Shown in pieces: positions 22,920 through 34,900 of a stretch of DNA of 64,000 nt. The position numbers and the translations under genes are program-made. Source of the DNA: Podochytrium sp. JEL0797 (Eukaryota > Chytridiomycota > Chytridiomycetes > Chytridiales > Chytriomycetaceae); the NCBI GenBank assembly GCA_027596195.1, contig JADGJG010000031.1:1-64000 (forward strand), written 5' to 3'. Under the pieces are notes generated by a model. The model had not been told where the DNA came from and searched no databases. It saw only the letters and a program-made list of their open reading frames with translations. The stretch's first letter is position 1. Every line of letters starts with the position of its first letter.

Positions 22920-23337
22920 CCACCCCCTTCGCTCCACTTGGACCGAAACGGCAGCGCAAACGCAGAGACTGTCGGCTGCCGCGCGAAAGCCGCGCCTTCG
23001 CCACCGCCACAGCCACCGTCGCCGGAATCTCCCGCAACGCCGCGCCACATCCTGTTTGCCATCAACCACCCAACGCTCACTCTCCACATAAGTTCTGTCA
23101 AAAACAAACGCACTCCTCTCTCCTCTTAATCGCACAATTAAAGTCCCATCCGACTCCTCGACACTGCATCTCTCTGCACGCTCATGAACGGCGCAACCGC
23201 AGCTGCGAAATCGGGACTTTTGTTTCTCGGCTTTTGCGCTAAGGAGCTATTGTATTGTGCATGCCAACTGTCGCGTTGCAATAAGAGGTGGGGAGGGAAA
23301 GTTTTGGTCGCCAAAAGGACCAATAAATCACAGCGCT
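22920..23337 (+). pseudogene. Possible remnant of another USP-like gene
   Basis: Two fragments look USP-like but lie in different frames. Around 23039-23086 the frame reads RHILFAINHPTLTL, similar to the first USP strand. Around 23184-23337 a frame starting MNGATAAAKSGLLFLGFCAKELL resembles the USP strand PDLLVMGSSAKSFL and its follow-up. I could not join them with clean splice sites. It may be a decayed copy or an unrelated small gene. Low confidence; support is pattern similarity only. Confidence 0.28.
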
Positions 23338-23431
23338 AAGGCCTTGCCAGCTTTTCATTCTTTATTCATACATTGGTTTCGTGAGAAGTTTGACCATTAT
23401 TCCGCCTCGGGACTCTCACATCGCCTGGAAT

Positions 23432-23824
23432 TTAAAAAGCATGAAGTGCATCCCATAAATCCTCACTTTGATGGCACTGCTGCGAAATCGCACGCCCGAT
23501 ATCCAGTCTCACAAGGACCAAGTCAGGATTTGTTTTTGTCACGAGCCGATGCACCGCGTTTTCAAGGAGACATGTGTTGTTGGGAAGGATGAAGATGCTG
23601 AGGCTTGTGGACGCGTGCAAAGGAGGGTGGAGCGAGATGAGGGACTGGGAGATTTGGGTTGCGGCTTGTTTCTGGGGCTGGTTGTGTGTGGAAATCGGCG
23701 AGTAGCCGAGGGACGCGGCGGCGTAGTAAAAGGCGATGGGCATGTCACTGTGTGTGACGAAAAGAAGGAGAACGTTGGGCCGCATGCCTTGTTGATTCCT
23801 TTCTGCGCAGATGAACTTTCTCAT
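23432..23824 (-). CDS. Divergent universal-stress-protein-like gene, minus strand
   Basis: A 130-residue frame starting MRKFICAER, with a second ATG at 23786. Residual USP pattern: first strand NVLLLFVTHSD, and late strand TNPDLVLVRLD at the place of KPDMLILGSAG. The ATP-binding loop and the CPV(I)VV closing strand are lost. It lies only 70 bases downstream of the canonical USP at 23895-24453 on the same strand, and a TATATA-like stretch sits at about 23838-23845. Best read as a strongly diverged USP paralogue; expression uncertain. Confidence 0.45.
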   Translation of the reverse strand: MRKFICAERNQQGMRPNVLLLFVTHSDMPIAFYYAAASLGYSPISTHNQPQKQAATQISQSLISLHPPLHASTSLSIFILPNNTCLLENAVHRLVTKTNPDLVLVRLDIGRAISQQCHQSEDLWDALHAF

Positions 23825-23894
23825 CCGCCCCAATGCAATATATAACTTGGATTTATTCAAACAGGATAAATAAATGAACTTCCAACTTAAAAAA

Positions 23895-24453
23895 TCAAAC
23901 CCAGATTGGGTGGTTGAACGCAATGTCGCCGCTCTTGGCAGCCGCCTGCTGAGCACGCAACTCATCGGCGGGGGTAACTCTCGCCACAATCACGGGGCAG
24001 TTGGCGTGCGAGATGCAGTAGTTGGAAGTAGATCCAATCAACATGCCCTCCAAGTGAGTCTTTCCGGCAGACCCGAGAATGAGCATGTCCGGCTTGGCTT
24101 CGTCAATGAGCTCGCAGATTCTGTGGCCCACCTTTTGGAAGCCAGAGACGGTGAGGATTTGAACAGAGTATTTAGCATTGAGGTGGTTGGGGACGGCGAA
24201 AGCGCGGATCAGGGTCTTGGTTCTTTCGAGGACCTTGTGAAAGCGGAGTAAGGGGTCAATGATTTAAATCAACAACGTGCAATCACAAACACACCTGCTC
24301 TCTCTCCGCCTCGTGCTCGAGGATCACAACCGCAGTGACACGGTCGTTGGCCCCAGTGGCAATGTTATCAAGGGCCCAGGAGAAGGCACCAACGGCGTGG
24401 GAAGATTCGTCGATGGCGACAAAGATGTTTCGGGTGGCGGCAGTGGCGGTCAT
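23895..24453 (-). CDS. Universal stress protein, ATP-binding type (USP-B)
   Basis: Exons 24453-24295 and 24233-23895 encode 165 residues, nearly identical to USP-A at 8705 from NIFVAIDESSHAVG to the end, differing mainly in the extreme N-terminus and a handful of substitutions (for example ALAQPDHLNV to AFAVPNHLNA). The ATP loop LILGSAGKTHLEGMLIGSTS is intact. The intron position is the same as in USP-A. UTRs and flanks look different from USP-A, so the duplication is not very recent, or the coding part has been kept similar by selection or conversion. It is divergently arranged with the USP at 25116. Confidence 0.92.
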
Positions 24454-25115
24454 TTTGTTTTCGTTTTTTGTCGTGATTTTTTTGCCGCATTTTTGCTTTT
24501 GTGGCGATTTTCGGGGAATCACTGTGAGTCACCGGTCCATACTTTTCTTGGAATCGCTGACAACTTTTGCAGGAGCCTCCCGCGCCTGACATTCATGTGA
24601 AGCACCACTGACGCACACAGTTTCCCTCCTACCTTAAGAGAATTAGAAGCCTCTCTTATTCTCCCCAGTGAACAATCCAATCAATAATCCGATGTTCGAC
24701 TCCGCGCAGTTCAGTCACCCTCGGATCAAAATTACGACAAGGGCTGGAAATCAAAGTTGGTCCCTGTTGATCGAAGATGAGTGATTTTAAAAGGATAAAG
24801 GAGATGGGGGAAAGAAAGAGGAGAAAATGGAAAAAAGAAAAATAAAAAATAGAGAGATGGCAAAAAATTAATGTGTGAATATATGTGTGAGGAATGGAAG
24901 ATATGAGGAGAGACTGGAGTCTCGGACGCTCGGTGGAAGCTGGGTGCTCGAAAATTTTCATTTCTTTTATCTTTCCCTCTTAGAATTAAATCACCTCTCT
25001 CTCTCTTCCATTTCCCATGCGTCATATGGAAACGGCATGAATGAGTCATTTGACACTTTCAGAAATTTAAAACCAAAATATGAAGGATGAAGGCTCGCAA
25101 AAAGTCTTTTGAACA
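24454..25115. other. Shared upstream region of divergent USP genes
   Basis: About 660 bases between two USP genes transcribed away from each other (23895-24453 minus, 25116-25656 plus). The central part is A/G-rich on the plus strand with an AT-rich block at 24835-24890. Likely holds both promoters; no specific operator recognised. Confidence 0.6.
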
Positions 25116-25656
25116 ATGAGTGGTGTACCTAAGAACGTGTTTGTAAGTTTTTCATCTCTCTTCAATTCTATTATCCTTTTAATCACCTCCACCATAGATT
25201 GGTTTTGACCAGAGCATGAATTCCGTAGCAGCGTTGCGCTGGTCCTTGGAAAATCTCTCCTTGAAGACCGGAGACATCATCACAGCCATTGATTTAACCA
25301 ACATCGAAAGCGAAATGGACTTGATGATGCAACAAGCGAAGACAACTATCAATTGTCTTGCCACTCCCCATCACACGCATCTCAAATACTCTGTTCGCGT
25401 GCTCCTGGCCTCCAAAGGATTCGGTCACGAGATTTGCGATTTGGTCAACAAGGAAAAGCCTGATTTGCTAGTTATGGGGTCTTCAGCAAAGAGCTTTTTG
25501 CAGGGAATGACGCAAGGGTCTGTGTCGCATTACTGCGTGGAGCACGCAAAGTGTCCCACAATTGTGGTGCGTGTCACACCTGCGGATGAGATGAGTGCTC
25601 AAGAGGCCGTGAATAAACAACACATGGCTTTTTCTGAAAAGCCTTTGTGGATTTGA
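25116..25656 (+). CDS. Universal stress protein paralogue (USP-C)
   Basis: Exons 25116-25142 and 25198-25656 give 161 residues. The intron is after codon 9, a different position from USP-A and USP-B. Fold markers: IGFDQSMNS, then VMGSSAKSFLQGMTQGSVS and CPTIVVRVTPADE. The second glycine of the ATP motif (G-2x-G) is Ala here, although the distal GS is kept, so nucleotide binding may be weakened. Tandem with USP-D, 190 bases apart on the same strand. Confidence 0.85.
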
Positions 25657-25846
25657 TTTTGTGATTCCACTCTCGAAAATGTATGACATGTTTGTTGCAA
25701 ATGAATGTGCAATTGTGAAGCCCATGCGGGGCAAGATATGCCTTTGATGCGGGGCTTGTGCCTGGGCAACTTCAAGCCCCCACCCCCAAAAACTCGTAAT
25801 TATCTAAAAAAAGAGAGCTGATCGACTCAATTAAACAAACCAGAAA

Positions 25847-26336
25847 ATGATTGCCACGCCTAAACACATTCTCGTGAGTTGCGCGAGGGTGATGTTGCCT
25901 AACTTTCCCTACACTCTAATATTTAAAAAAAATTCAGGTATCCTTTGATCAAACAATGAGCAGTGTTGCTGCTATGCATTGGGCATTAGAAAATGTTGCA
26001 CTCAATGAAGGGGACATCATAACGGCCGTTGACATCATTAAGGAAAAACGAGACATCGACTTGATGACAGAACGAGCTCTCGCCACCATCCGCGCGATTG
26101 CAAACCCAAATTACAACCACCTTCAATATTTAGTTCGAGTCATATTGGCCGTCGAAGGTTTCGGCAAGGAAATTTGCAAACTTGTGGATGAAACCAAGCC
26201 GGATTTGCTGGTATTGGGATCCACGGCCGAGACAGTTCTTGCAAATTATTGTATGACGAATGCCCAATGTCCTGTTATAATTGTCCGTGTCAATCATGCG
26301 GATGAGGTTCGCGCCGATTTGATTGCCTCCATTTGA
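25847..26336 (+). CDS. Universal stress protein paralogue lacking the ATP loop (USP-D)
   Basis: Exons 25847-25873 and 25938-26336 give 141 residues. Same nine-codon first exon as USP-C, so these two are sister copies. The fold is kept (VSFDQTMSSVAAMHWALENV, CPVIIVRVNHADE), but the nucleotide loop is shortened: VLGSTAETVLANYC replaces the loop carrying G-9x-G(S/T), removing the phosphate-binding glycine/serine. This copy is predicted not to bind ATP in the usual way. Its stop is 37 bases from the stop of the convergent glycosyltransferase gene. Confidence 0.82.
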
Positions 26337-26372
26337 ACATGAAATAAAGAAATCAAGTTTTTATAAAATCAA

Positions 26373-29300
26373 TCACTCTCTATGTGCGACAGCAACCCAT
26401 TCATCCCAAGTCACACCTCCGCGATATGTCTCTAACACACCGGCAACCTCCACTCCACGTACGCGTTCCAACCACCCTTCGCCCAAACAAACGCACACAG
26501 TTCTTCCTTGCCACTCGACATTCGTTTTGTCAAACTCCTCCTTCGCTTCTATACTCGCAACACCCCATTCCAGCAACGGATTCTTGGCTCCCGCACGGCC
26601 CCACATTTCATCTCCTTCCCATGTGTCACACATCTCCAACTTTGGGTCCAACGTGCTCATCCAAACCTTGACGTTCACTCTCCAACTCATGCCTTCTTCC
26701 GTGTCAAACAAGGCGTCAATGCGACTGTTTAGATTGACGAGAATCTTGTCAACGCCGGTTTGGGTGAGCGGCAGGGTTGGGGCGGCTCGGAACCTGGTTC
26801 CCACAATGAACTGAGACACACTCGCGAGGCTACGGTGGGGGAGCATGTAGCCGACTGTTGTGATTTCGCTTCGGAATCCCGAGTCCCGAACGAGTCGGTT
26901 TCGGATGAGCGTAGACGGTTCTCGATCCATATGAAGGATGGGAATAATTGCGTACGAGTTGTTGCGTGAAACGATGTAGGGAGAGAGAGACCCGGTTTCG
27001 AAGGAAGGGTTTTCCAACAGGTTTCGAGCTAGTGGACTTGTCAGTATTTTCATGATCCTAAAAAAATAATGAGACGGTACCAATTTCAATGCCAACGGTG
27101 GGAGTAACCACATGAAGCCCGGCACTCTCTTCCGAGTAAATGAATCGATTTCCTGGGTGAATCCTGAACATATATTCAACTCCGGGTTTGAGTCCATTAA
27201 CTGTGATCCAGTTTTCACTTCCAATAGGACGCTGAAATCCATCCGGGAGATCTGATATTTGATGTGGAACGTGCTGGTAGTTTTCGCCTTGTCCCTGGTT
27301 AATGGGTGCCCAGTTCATTCCACCGTCCCTTGACTGAAGAATCTTGAATGACGCGGCGCTGGATTTCCAAGTGAGAAATACGGAACGAGAGAGTGAATTG
27401 GACACTTGGAAATTTTGAATAGCCTCAGGCACTAATAAATCGCAAGCGCAATTTAGAACAAGCTGAGTAAGGAATGATTCAACCTACCAACAAGATCCAT
27501 AACAGTCTTTCCAAAACTGATCATTCTCAATAGCCCGTGCTTTCTCAAAGCCAATTTCCAAAAATCAAACACGCGCGCCCGCTTACGATCATACTCTGTG
27601 ACTCCTTTCCAATGCTCCTCCTGGTCGTGGAAAAAGGTTACCCCAGGGCATGTAACTGTCCTCGCTCCCATCTGTTTCGCTCTCCAGAAGAAGTCCTCGT
27701 GTTCCCCCAGTTTGAGAGTTTCGTCCCACCGCAATTGGTCCCTCAAAAACTGGGTTCGCGCAACAAATACGTTCGGCACAAACTCCACCTCCACGCACCC
27801 TGCATGATCAACACCGGGATAGCTTCTCCCGCGATCCAATCGCAACGACTTTCCCTCACTCACACTCATGAGTCCGCAGTAGTCCACCCCAAACCTTCCT
27901 TCATCTGCCGGAATCTTACCCGCAGCCATATCAATCATTTTTTCAGAGTTGACTGCAGGAACTGTTTCGAGAGCGTGGATAAGGTGCGCGATTTGTCCAT
28001 TCTTGTCCACTTTGAAATCATCGTCGAGAGTCAAGACATACGGTGTTGTGATGCGCTCCACCATCCGATTTCTTCCTGCGCTGAGGCCAACGTCATAAGG
28101 CAATGGGAGATAATAGAATCCGCGCTTTTGCCCCTCTGGGACAGTAGTGAGGGCAGGATCCACGTGTCCGTCGTCGCTCACAATAACGGTAATGTTTGGG
28201 TATTCGTCAATAATGCTGTCCACGAGAGTAAATACTTTGCTGATTCGATCGTGCGTCTTAATCATGATTGTAACAAGGTTTGGAAGGTTGTACACGGGAA
28301 TGGTTTTGGTGATGTTTTGTTTGGTTTGCGGGAATACGGCGGTGATGGTGAGAGTATCCGTGTGGTTGGGGAGCACTGACAGGCCAGAGTTGTAGATTAG
28401 CCGAGAGAGGAGTTTGTTGGCGGATGAAGGGGTAGTTGAAGGAATGATGAGAGTCGAACTCCAAGTTTCAAGCGTGGTGAGATCTGGGGAGGCGAAGCGG
28501 ATTCTTCCATGTGCCGCAGAAATTTGCAAGGAAGCGAGAAGCGGGACTTGGGTGTCCTCGGGATTCAAGTGGCGCGTGTCAGCGAGAATGCGTACGTTGG
28601 GAACCTCCTGAACATATTGTGACATCCCGACGAACCTCGGAATACGTAGCTCATGCGCTGGAAGCTGTTTGGCTGACAATTTGTCGAGGATTGGATCTGC
28701 ATCCTTGATATCCAGTCCACCAAAGCTATAGCTCCTCTTAACGACACTCTGTTTCTTGATAAGGTATTCCAGCGTGCTTCCTTTTTCGGCCACCATCCCT
28801 TTCGTTTTGTGTCCATACAAATGCAACGAAAGGCTCTTGTGTGCCAACGCTTCGCCACCCGCCTCACCATCCCCGCTCGTGCTGTTTTCGTCAGCACCTC
28901 CCAAAACGGCTTTAAACACTTTCCAGCTCGTCAAGTAAGAATATGGATAAAGCCACCGCCTCTCCAACACCTCTACATCCCTTTTACTCCCACCGTCCAA
29001 CTCCTGAAACGCCAACGTCACAGCCTTCGGTCCCACTGCATTGAACACCATCGGATCATACTCTGTTCTCTCGAACCCAATCTCCAATGCCTTCTTTACC
29101 AGTAGATGGCCCGCCGGAACGCCCATCACACCAGGAGCTAGGTACGTGTCGTCACGGTTGAAACACCAATAACACGTGATTTCGGTTCGTGGGGGAGGCG
29201 GGTGTCCCATTTTCGCGGGCTCTCTGCCTGTTGCGCTGTCGGCGCCAATGAATGCGGGTGGGATCGGGATTTGTGGAGAATCCGGCATGTTCCACTTGGT

Positions 29301-30177
29301 CAGTTGGATTGCGTCAAAATCACTGTAGACTCCACCGTGTTTGTAGAGGATGCAGAAGCGGAGATAGTCGGTGAGGTGGCTATAGAAGTAAGGGCCTGTG
29401 GCGCGATGGTGGGCAAGGTTTTCCAGCCACGAGAGGCCCGGGCATGGGAGTGGGGAATCTGCCGTCGGTGTGGTCGCGAGGGAAAGGATCGAGGCGTCGG
29501 TTAGTGGAATGACTGAGACATTGTATCCGGATTGGATGTAAGATGAAAAGTGGGACGTGTTGAGGTGAGTTGCATGGATGACGAGTTTGGTTCTGGGATC
29601 ATGAAAGAGGTAACTGTCGAGAACTTTGTAATTTAGGAGCGTGAATGTTTCTGGCGCGGTTGTCCACATAAGATGAATGGTCGGCGAGTCTAAAATTGGT
29701 TGTAATTTAGAAGCGAGCGACGTGTTCGCAAATCACAAACTACGAACCTCTGTTTGCCAGAATCTTGTTCACTTTCACGTTTTGGACTATTATGACGAAT
29801 CAGCCATAGCAAATTCGTGTAATTTTCTCACCGTAAACGTATCGGTTTGTCGGTGGCTTGATCGGAAGAAGCATCTTGCTCTTGGGGAAGAATGCGAAAG
29901 CCGCCGTTGATCCGATAATCGCCAATAAAGCCGTGATCACCGCTATACTTGTAAATGACCTCGTTTCTTTGATGTGGCTTTGTGCTTCTGACGTGGATGA
30001 AGCAGCTGTTGGTTGGGTTGAAATGCTTGCACGTTTTGCCGATTCGGATTTTCGATCATTGGAATCCGTCTTTTTAAGATCCACCGATCCTATAGTAGTA
30101 GTAGCATCCACTTGCAGCGGCTCATCTTTCGAATGCAGGTCTAATTTGGAATCGCGCTTCGCGTTTTTAACTGACAT
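26373..30177 (-). CDS. Type II membrane double glycosyltransferase with FN3 and C-terminal domain
   Basis: Five exons (30177-29832, a 24-base microexon 29771-29748, 29689-27488, 27431-27081, 27028-26373) encode about 1192 residues. A short cytoplasmic tail rich in Ser/Lys and one TM helix (FTSIAVITALLAIIGS) suggest Golgi type II topology. Next comes a GT32/DXD-type glycosyltransferase domain (DYLRFCILYKHGGVYSDFDA). The second catalytic domain is GT2/GT-A type: IMIKTHDRI, DDGHVD, the YVLTLDDDF metal site and GEHEDFFWRAK. An FN3 domain follows (YSEESAGLHVV), then a C-terminal module starting NLLENPSFETGS, typical of carbohydrate-binding beta-sandwiches. Two sequential transferases in one chain suggest synthesis of a repeating or two-sugar structure; donors and acceptor unknown. 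The microexon is inferred from frame and splice signals. Confidence 0.8.
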
Positions 30178-30202
30178 TTTCTTTGGAAAAAGGGTTAAAA
30201 AA

Positions 30203-30208
30203 ACGCGT
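30203..30208. promoter_or_regulatory. MCB-like ACGCGT element upstream of the glycosyltransferase
   Basis: ACGCGT within an A-rich context, 26 bases upstream of the glycosyltransferase start codon. Weak on its own; see the other two such sites. Confidence 0.25.
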
Positions 30209-30477
30209 CTCGTTCAATTTCCAGAAAATCTCGTACCAACCCATCAGACGCTAGGCTGATGATTTCGCTCAGTCTGCTCCAATTGTTTTTGGCGATTCCA
30301 CACGAAAAGAAGAAAAAAGTTCTAATTTTGGAATCTTTTTCGAGACAATGGGAGGGAGGGTGGGAAGACGCATCAGAATGACGAACTCGTGGGATTGAGA
30401 TCGCGAGAGAGACGCGAGAAAGAATTGAGATCGCGTCAATTTGAGATATTTTATAATATATACACAAAAAAGGTATT

Positions 30478-31788
30478 TCAAGCATCCAAATCAATTTCGG
30501 TCGATACTTTGGCCCCCTGCCTTACTTCTTTCTCTTGTTGCAACACTCCCTTCAGCCCCTTCCCAAAATTTCGAAAGCAAACGCACCCATAAATGCAACA
30601 CCCTGCAAGAAGAATTACCGCAGTTGCTCCGTAAAGCAAAAACGGAATCTCAGCCCGCTGAAACACGACGGCGAATTTCGACACAGCCAAAGCGATCCGT
30701 ACAGCGACCACGACAATTGCCGCAAGACATCCGATTTCATATGCAATGATGAGTGTTTTGGACTCATTGAACACCGCGTAAAATCCGATAATGCACATCA
30801 GTACCCCCAACAGAGCTGTCAACACTGGAAAACAGATCAGCTCGACGATTGTCGAAGGTGAAACAATCTAAGTGCAGCTAAATAAGAGGCGACCTAAAAT
30901 CAGGATTCCAACTCACGAGGTCAAGCGCAGCGAATCCGACAATGAAGAGAAGCGAGAACTTGGACAAAACCAACAGAATGTGATATTGAATGAAAACTGA
31001 TGTATGGAGTCAGCTCAAATCTCTTCTTGCCGGTTGCACTTACTTTCACGGACGTGAATATCGCCACCAGTGATTCGGTACATTCGCCAATCGAATTCCC
31101 GCCGCAATTGGATGGTCAAATACGCGAAAACGGGAATAAAAAGGCCCAAGAGTATCGGCAAAGGCAAATGTGTCAATAGAATCGGCAACCCGGTGCCAAC
31201 GTAAACATCCGCGGTCTCCAACAGGAGATCCAGATCCGATTTCGTTTGGAAGATTTGGGTTACGGAAAAGACAAACAGGCAGAAGATGTACGCGTTAATA
31301 GCGATAATTTGAAGGCCATTTTGATGCCTGATGGTGGATGAGAATCGAGGTTAACCGAACCAGTCTGGTTTGTCGCTATCAGTCTCTGAAAACTCACATA
31401 ATGCCATCCCAAGTCACAAAAAACAGGTATACAACGGAAAGAATGAATACGGAATGGTATGTGACGCCGGCAAGGAAATTCGCCGCATTGCTTTTTTCGT
31501 TTTCGAAATTGCTGCCGTTGAAATCATTGGCTGACAGGAACGACAAGTAGAGTGGTATCCGCAAAGACATTATTAAAGCCTCCATTACAATGCTGAGCAA
31601 GCAAATAATCAGAACCCATAACAATGTTGATCTGGCCCAGCGCACGGTCATGTCAAACGTCTGCTGCCTTGCCCAAAGTCAGCACGCTTATGAGAATGCA
31701 GCCAAAGGACTCACGGAACAAGGCGGTGGGTCAGCGACTTGATCGACTTGCTGGATTGCGTTCGTGGGAGTTCGCTTGTTTCTTCCAT
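30478..31788 (-). CDS. Multi-pass membrane protein of unknown function
   Basis: Five exons (31788-31715, 31667-31398, 31327-31044, 30996-30917, 30867-30478) encode about 365 residues. After a short Ser/Lys-rich N-terminus there are seven or eight hydrophobic helices, for example WVLIICLLSIVMEALIMSL, FILSVVYLFF, AYIFCLFVFSV, LPILLGLFIPVFAYL, ILLVLSKFSLLFIVGFAAL, LLGVLMCIIGFYAVF and FLLYGATAVILLAGCCIYG. The C-terminal tail is charged. No diagnostic motif of a transporter or receptor family is recognised; a seven-helix receptor-like topology is possible. All four junctions keep frame across GT-AG introns, which supports the model. Confidence 0.7.
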
Positions 31789-31926
31789 CTTTCGAAAGAA
31801 ATTTTTTTCTTTCCTTCTCCTTTCTAAACATTTAAGAAGGGGGAGAGGAGCGGAGAGGGAATAACAACCAAAAACTTTTATTCTAATCTTCAAAAAGGAA
31901 ATACACAAAATAAAATAAAAAGGACC

Positions 31927-34900
31927 TCAATCAATGGAAGCCAACAACGCGACACCACCCAACACCCATTTCTGCGGCCGCTCCTTGGTCTTCAAGTTGA
32001 ACGTCCACACAAAGGTCGGTCCTCTCTGCCTTGTTCGGTACACTGGGCATTCATAGACTCCCTTCATGTCACGTTTGTCTATCGGAATAGCCTTGATGTA
32101 AATGACAGGCATGGCCGGAGTCAAATCCTTCAAGTGCGACTCTTGAATGAGGCCCGTGTTGGTGTCCCATCTCGCACCCTCCATAAACAGACCATGCACG
32201 TAAGCACCTTCTCTGGGTGCACCTGAGAACTCCTCCCTCGCCTTCTTTGTGACATCCACAGTCAGAACCATGCGATCAAGGGGCCACTCATTCTTTCTTG
32301 CCGTCGTTTGCATAATGGCCGTCAAGAATGACTGCGGGTTAAACAGTCCAGACATCCAGACAACTGCGGGCAATTGGAACTCTGCCACCCATTGTTCCAA
32401 CTCCTTGATACGAAGCAGCAAATCGGCGTACCACAGAGCCAAACCACTCAAAGACGGGTATGCAAGCTTTTCCCACGACGCAGGGATTTGGTTCAAGAAC
32501 ATGGAATTCATCAACGTTTCCATAGTTTCCGTAATCGTCAGGTCACCCCTCAGACCCAACTCCAATTCTTTCAGGGATCGACGAATCTCGGTAGTAAGCA
32601 TAGACATGCGATCACACTCCTGAATAGCGACGGAAATGTATGGCGTGCGCTCTTCGACACGTGCCATCAGCTCGGGAACGTTGAAACTGTCTGGCAGAGT
32701 GCTGATGATTTCTTCAATTACCGACTTTACTTTCTCGTCCTTGGACATGGCAGAACCTCCAGCAGCGTCTTGCGGCTGCATTTCCAAAATCGTTTGGAAC
32801 AGCTTGTCGGCCATCTTTGTCAGCACACCAATTTCTGCGTTGGGGTGCAGTCCGTACAAGTACGGCGACTCTGGCGGAATATTGTCCTCAATGTACCGGT
32901 GGTATTCCTTGTAGTCCGACGTGGGCGGTGCAGTAAATCCTGGAGCAAGTTCGAAGCTTCCCTCGAGCAAACCTTCTTGCAGGTACACGTCCAGGTACGA
33001 CGAGCAGAGGCGGCGATCCCAATCGTCAGAAATGTGTCCACCGTACATGATTTCGCCAAAAATGTACTTGAGATCCGTCCATGGAACTTTGGAGAATTGC
33101 TGAAAACGTCCAATCGTTAGATAAATTGATGACGAACTTAAAACATATCGAAACAAACCTCAAGGTAGTTGAACAAAACGTCGGTGCAGATCATCAAGTC
33201 ACCCGTGCTGAATGGATAGCCCTTGTTCCATCCCTGGGTTCCAAACTTTCGTCGCTCGAGAACCACAGCGTGGAAGTAACACAGTGCAAACAAGATGGCT
33301 TTGAATTCGGCATCTTTGGAGCATCTTTCCAGAGATTCTTGGGTAAAGTTATCCAAGGCTCTGTGGATGTTGGCTTGCATTCCGGTAGGAGGTTCGTTCG
33401 TGATCTTGATGGACGCTTGCAGGATAGAAATTGGAATAATGTGGTAGGCGGGGTCTCCGGCCGGCTCAGCAGACAAGAACACTCTGAAGTTCGGGTTGGA
33501 TCCGATCGACAAAACTTCCAGCTTCTTTTCCAGAATCGGCAACCACTTTGCAACCAAGTGAATATTTTCCAGCATGACCCAGCCTCCGTCTCGGTACGCA
33601 ATATCAAGCTTTTGTTCAGCAATGATTTCTTGACCCTGACCAAGTGAAACGTTGTGGAAGTTTTTGTTGTCCTCAGAAACTCCATACATGCGACCAAGAG
33701 CTTCGACTTCTTTCACTGGGTCCACTCCTGGCGACAAAATGAAGAAGCATGGAGTCGCCGGCTTCATTTCCTCGTATGATTTGGCCAATGGAATACGCGA
33801 CGAGTCCATGTACTTGGCGCCCATTTTGCTGCCAATGAAGTTGCGCACTCCGTAACTCATGCGGTCCGGACGCAGACATCTGAGAATACACAGCTTTTGC
33901 AATGCCGACTTGTTTTTCCATTCTTGCGGCAGCTTTTCACTCTCTGGACACTCGTTCTCACAATACTTCTTCCATTGCTTAGCTGATCCTTCAATGTCAG
34001 AGGCAAGCGATCTAAACTGCTCCAAATTGGACAGAGCCTTGACCATTTGCCAGTTGGGGGCAGCAAGCCAATCGAATGGACTGTTGAGATTGGGAACACG
34101 TGGTCCCTTCAGCAAAAAGTCCTTTTCAATCGGATCCATGTCGTCCTGGGCTCCAAGAATCTGGAATGTCATTTGGGCCAGGTAAATGAGCTTGTCGCGC
34201 TCAAAGAGACCACGAGTTGTGTAAATGAAGACCATGTGAGTGATAGAATCAATCAGAAGCAGTACGCGCTCTTTGATGTCTTCAGAAGCATCCGCTCGGT
34301 TAATGGCGTTTTGGAAAACGACCTTGTACGCATTCAGCGAGTATTGATACATCTATTTTGTATGATTAGTATGATTATTCAAATAGCAAAGCGATTAGAA
34401 ACTTACTGGGTGAATTTGCCAGAGATCGTTCAGCAGGAAGTACAACAGAGACGATCGAGCTGCCACGGGTCTGTATAGCTCACGGGTCTCGTTGATTTTC
34501 TTCTCAGTCTTCTTGGCATCCTCGACTTTCTGCTCAATCTCCGTTGCAGTTCTCTTGGTGGTTTCCAAGTTTTCAACGAGAGCCGTGTCTCCCAAGAAGT
34601 TGCCCTGCGCAGCAGATAGACGAGACAACAAAGCATCTTCAAGCTCCGTCAACTTGATTTTGAATTCATTCTGCTGCTTGGTGAGGTCCGCCTTTGTACG
34701 CTCCAAATCAGGACGCTCAATATTTACGACATCGGCAAGAAGCTGATCCTCCAAACCCGTCAGGGTCACCGTAAAGTTGATCAGAGTCGTCTGAGCTTGT
34801 ATTTCTGGCGGGTAGTGTGGATTGGCACGACGAGTTTGCAGAATCAGCTTGAATTTGGGGTCGTATTCGACTTCCTTGTCTCCCATCTTCACGTACTTTC

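Noticed and set aside
22566..23135. 189-codon minus-strand frame
   Set aside because: Arginine-rich, overlaps the end of the USP-like gene and crosses the USP relic; composition suggests an antisense shadow.
27537..28379. 280-codon plus-strand frame
   Set aside because: Lies wholly antisense to the glycosyltransferase coding exon and has no recognisable domain; a shadow of the real gene.
32374..33120. 248-codon plus-strand frame
   Set aside because: Antisense to the dynein C-terminal exons, without domain support.
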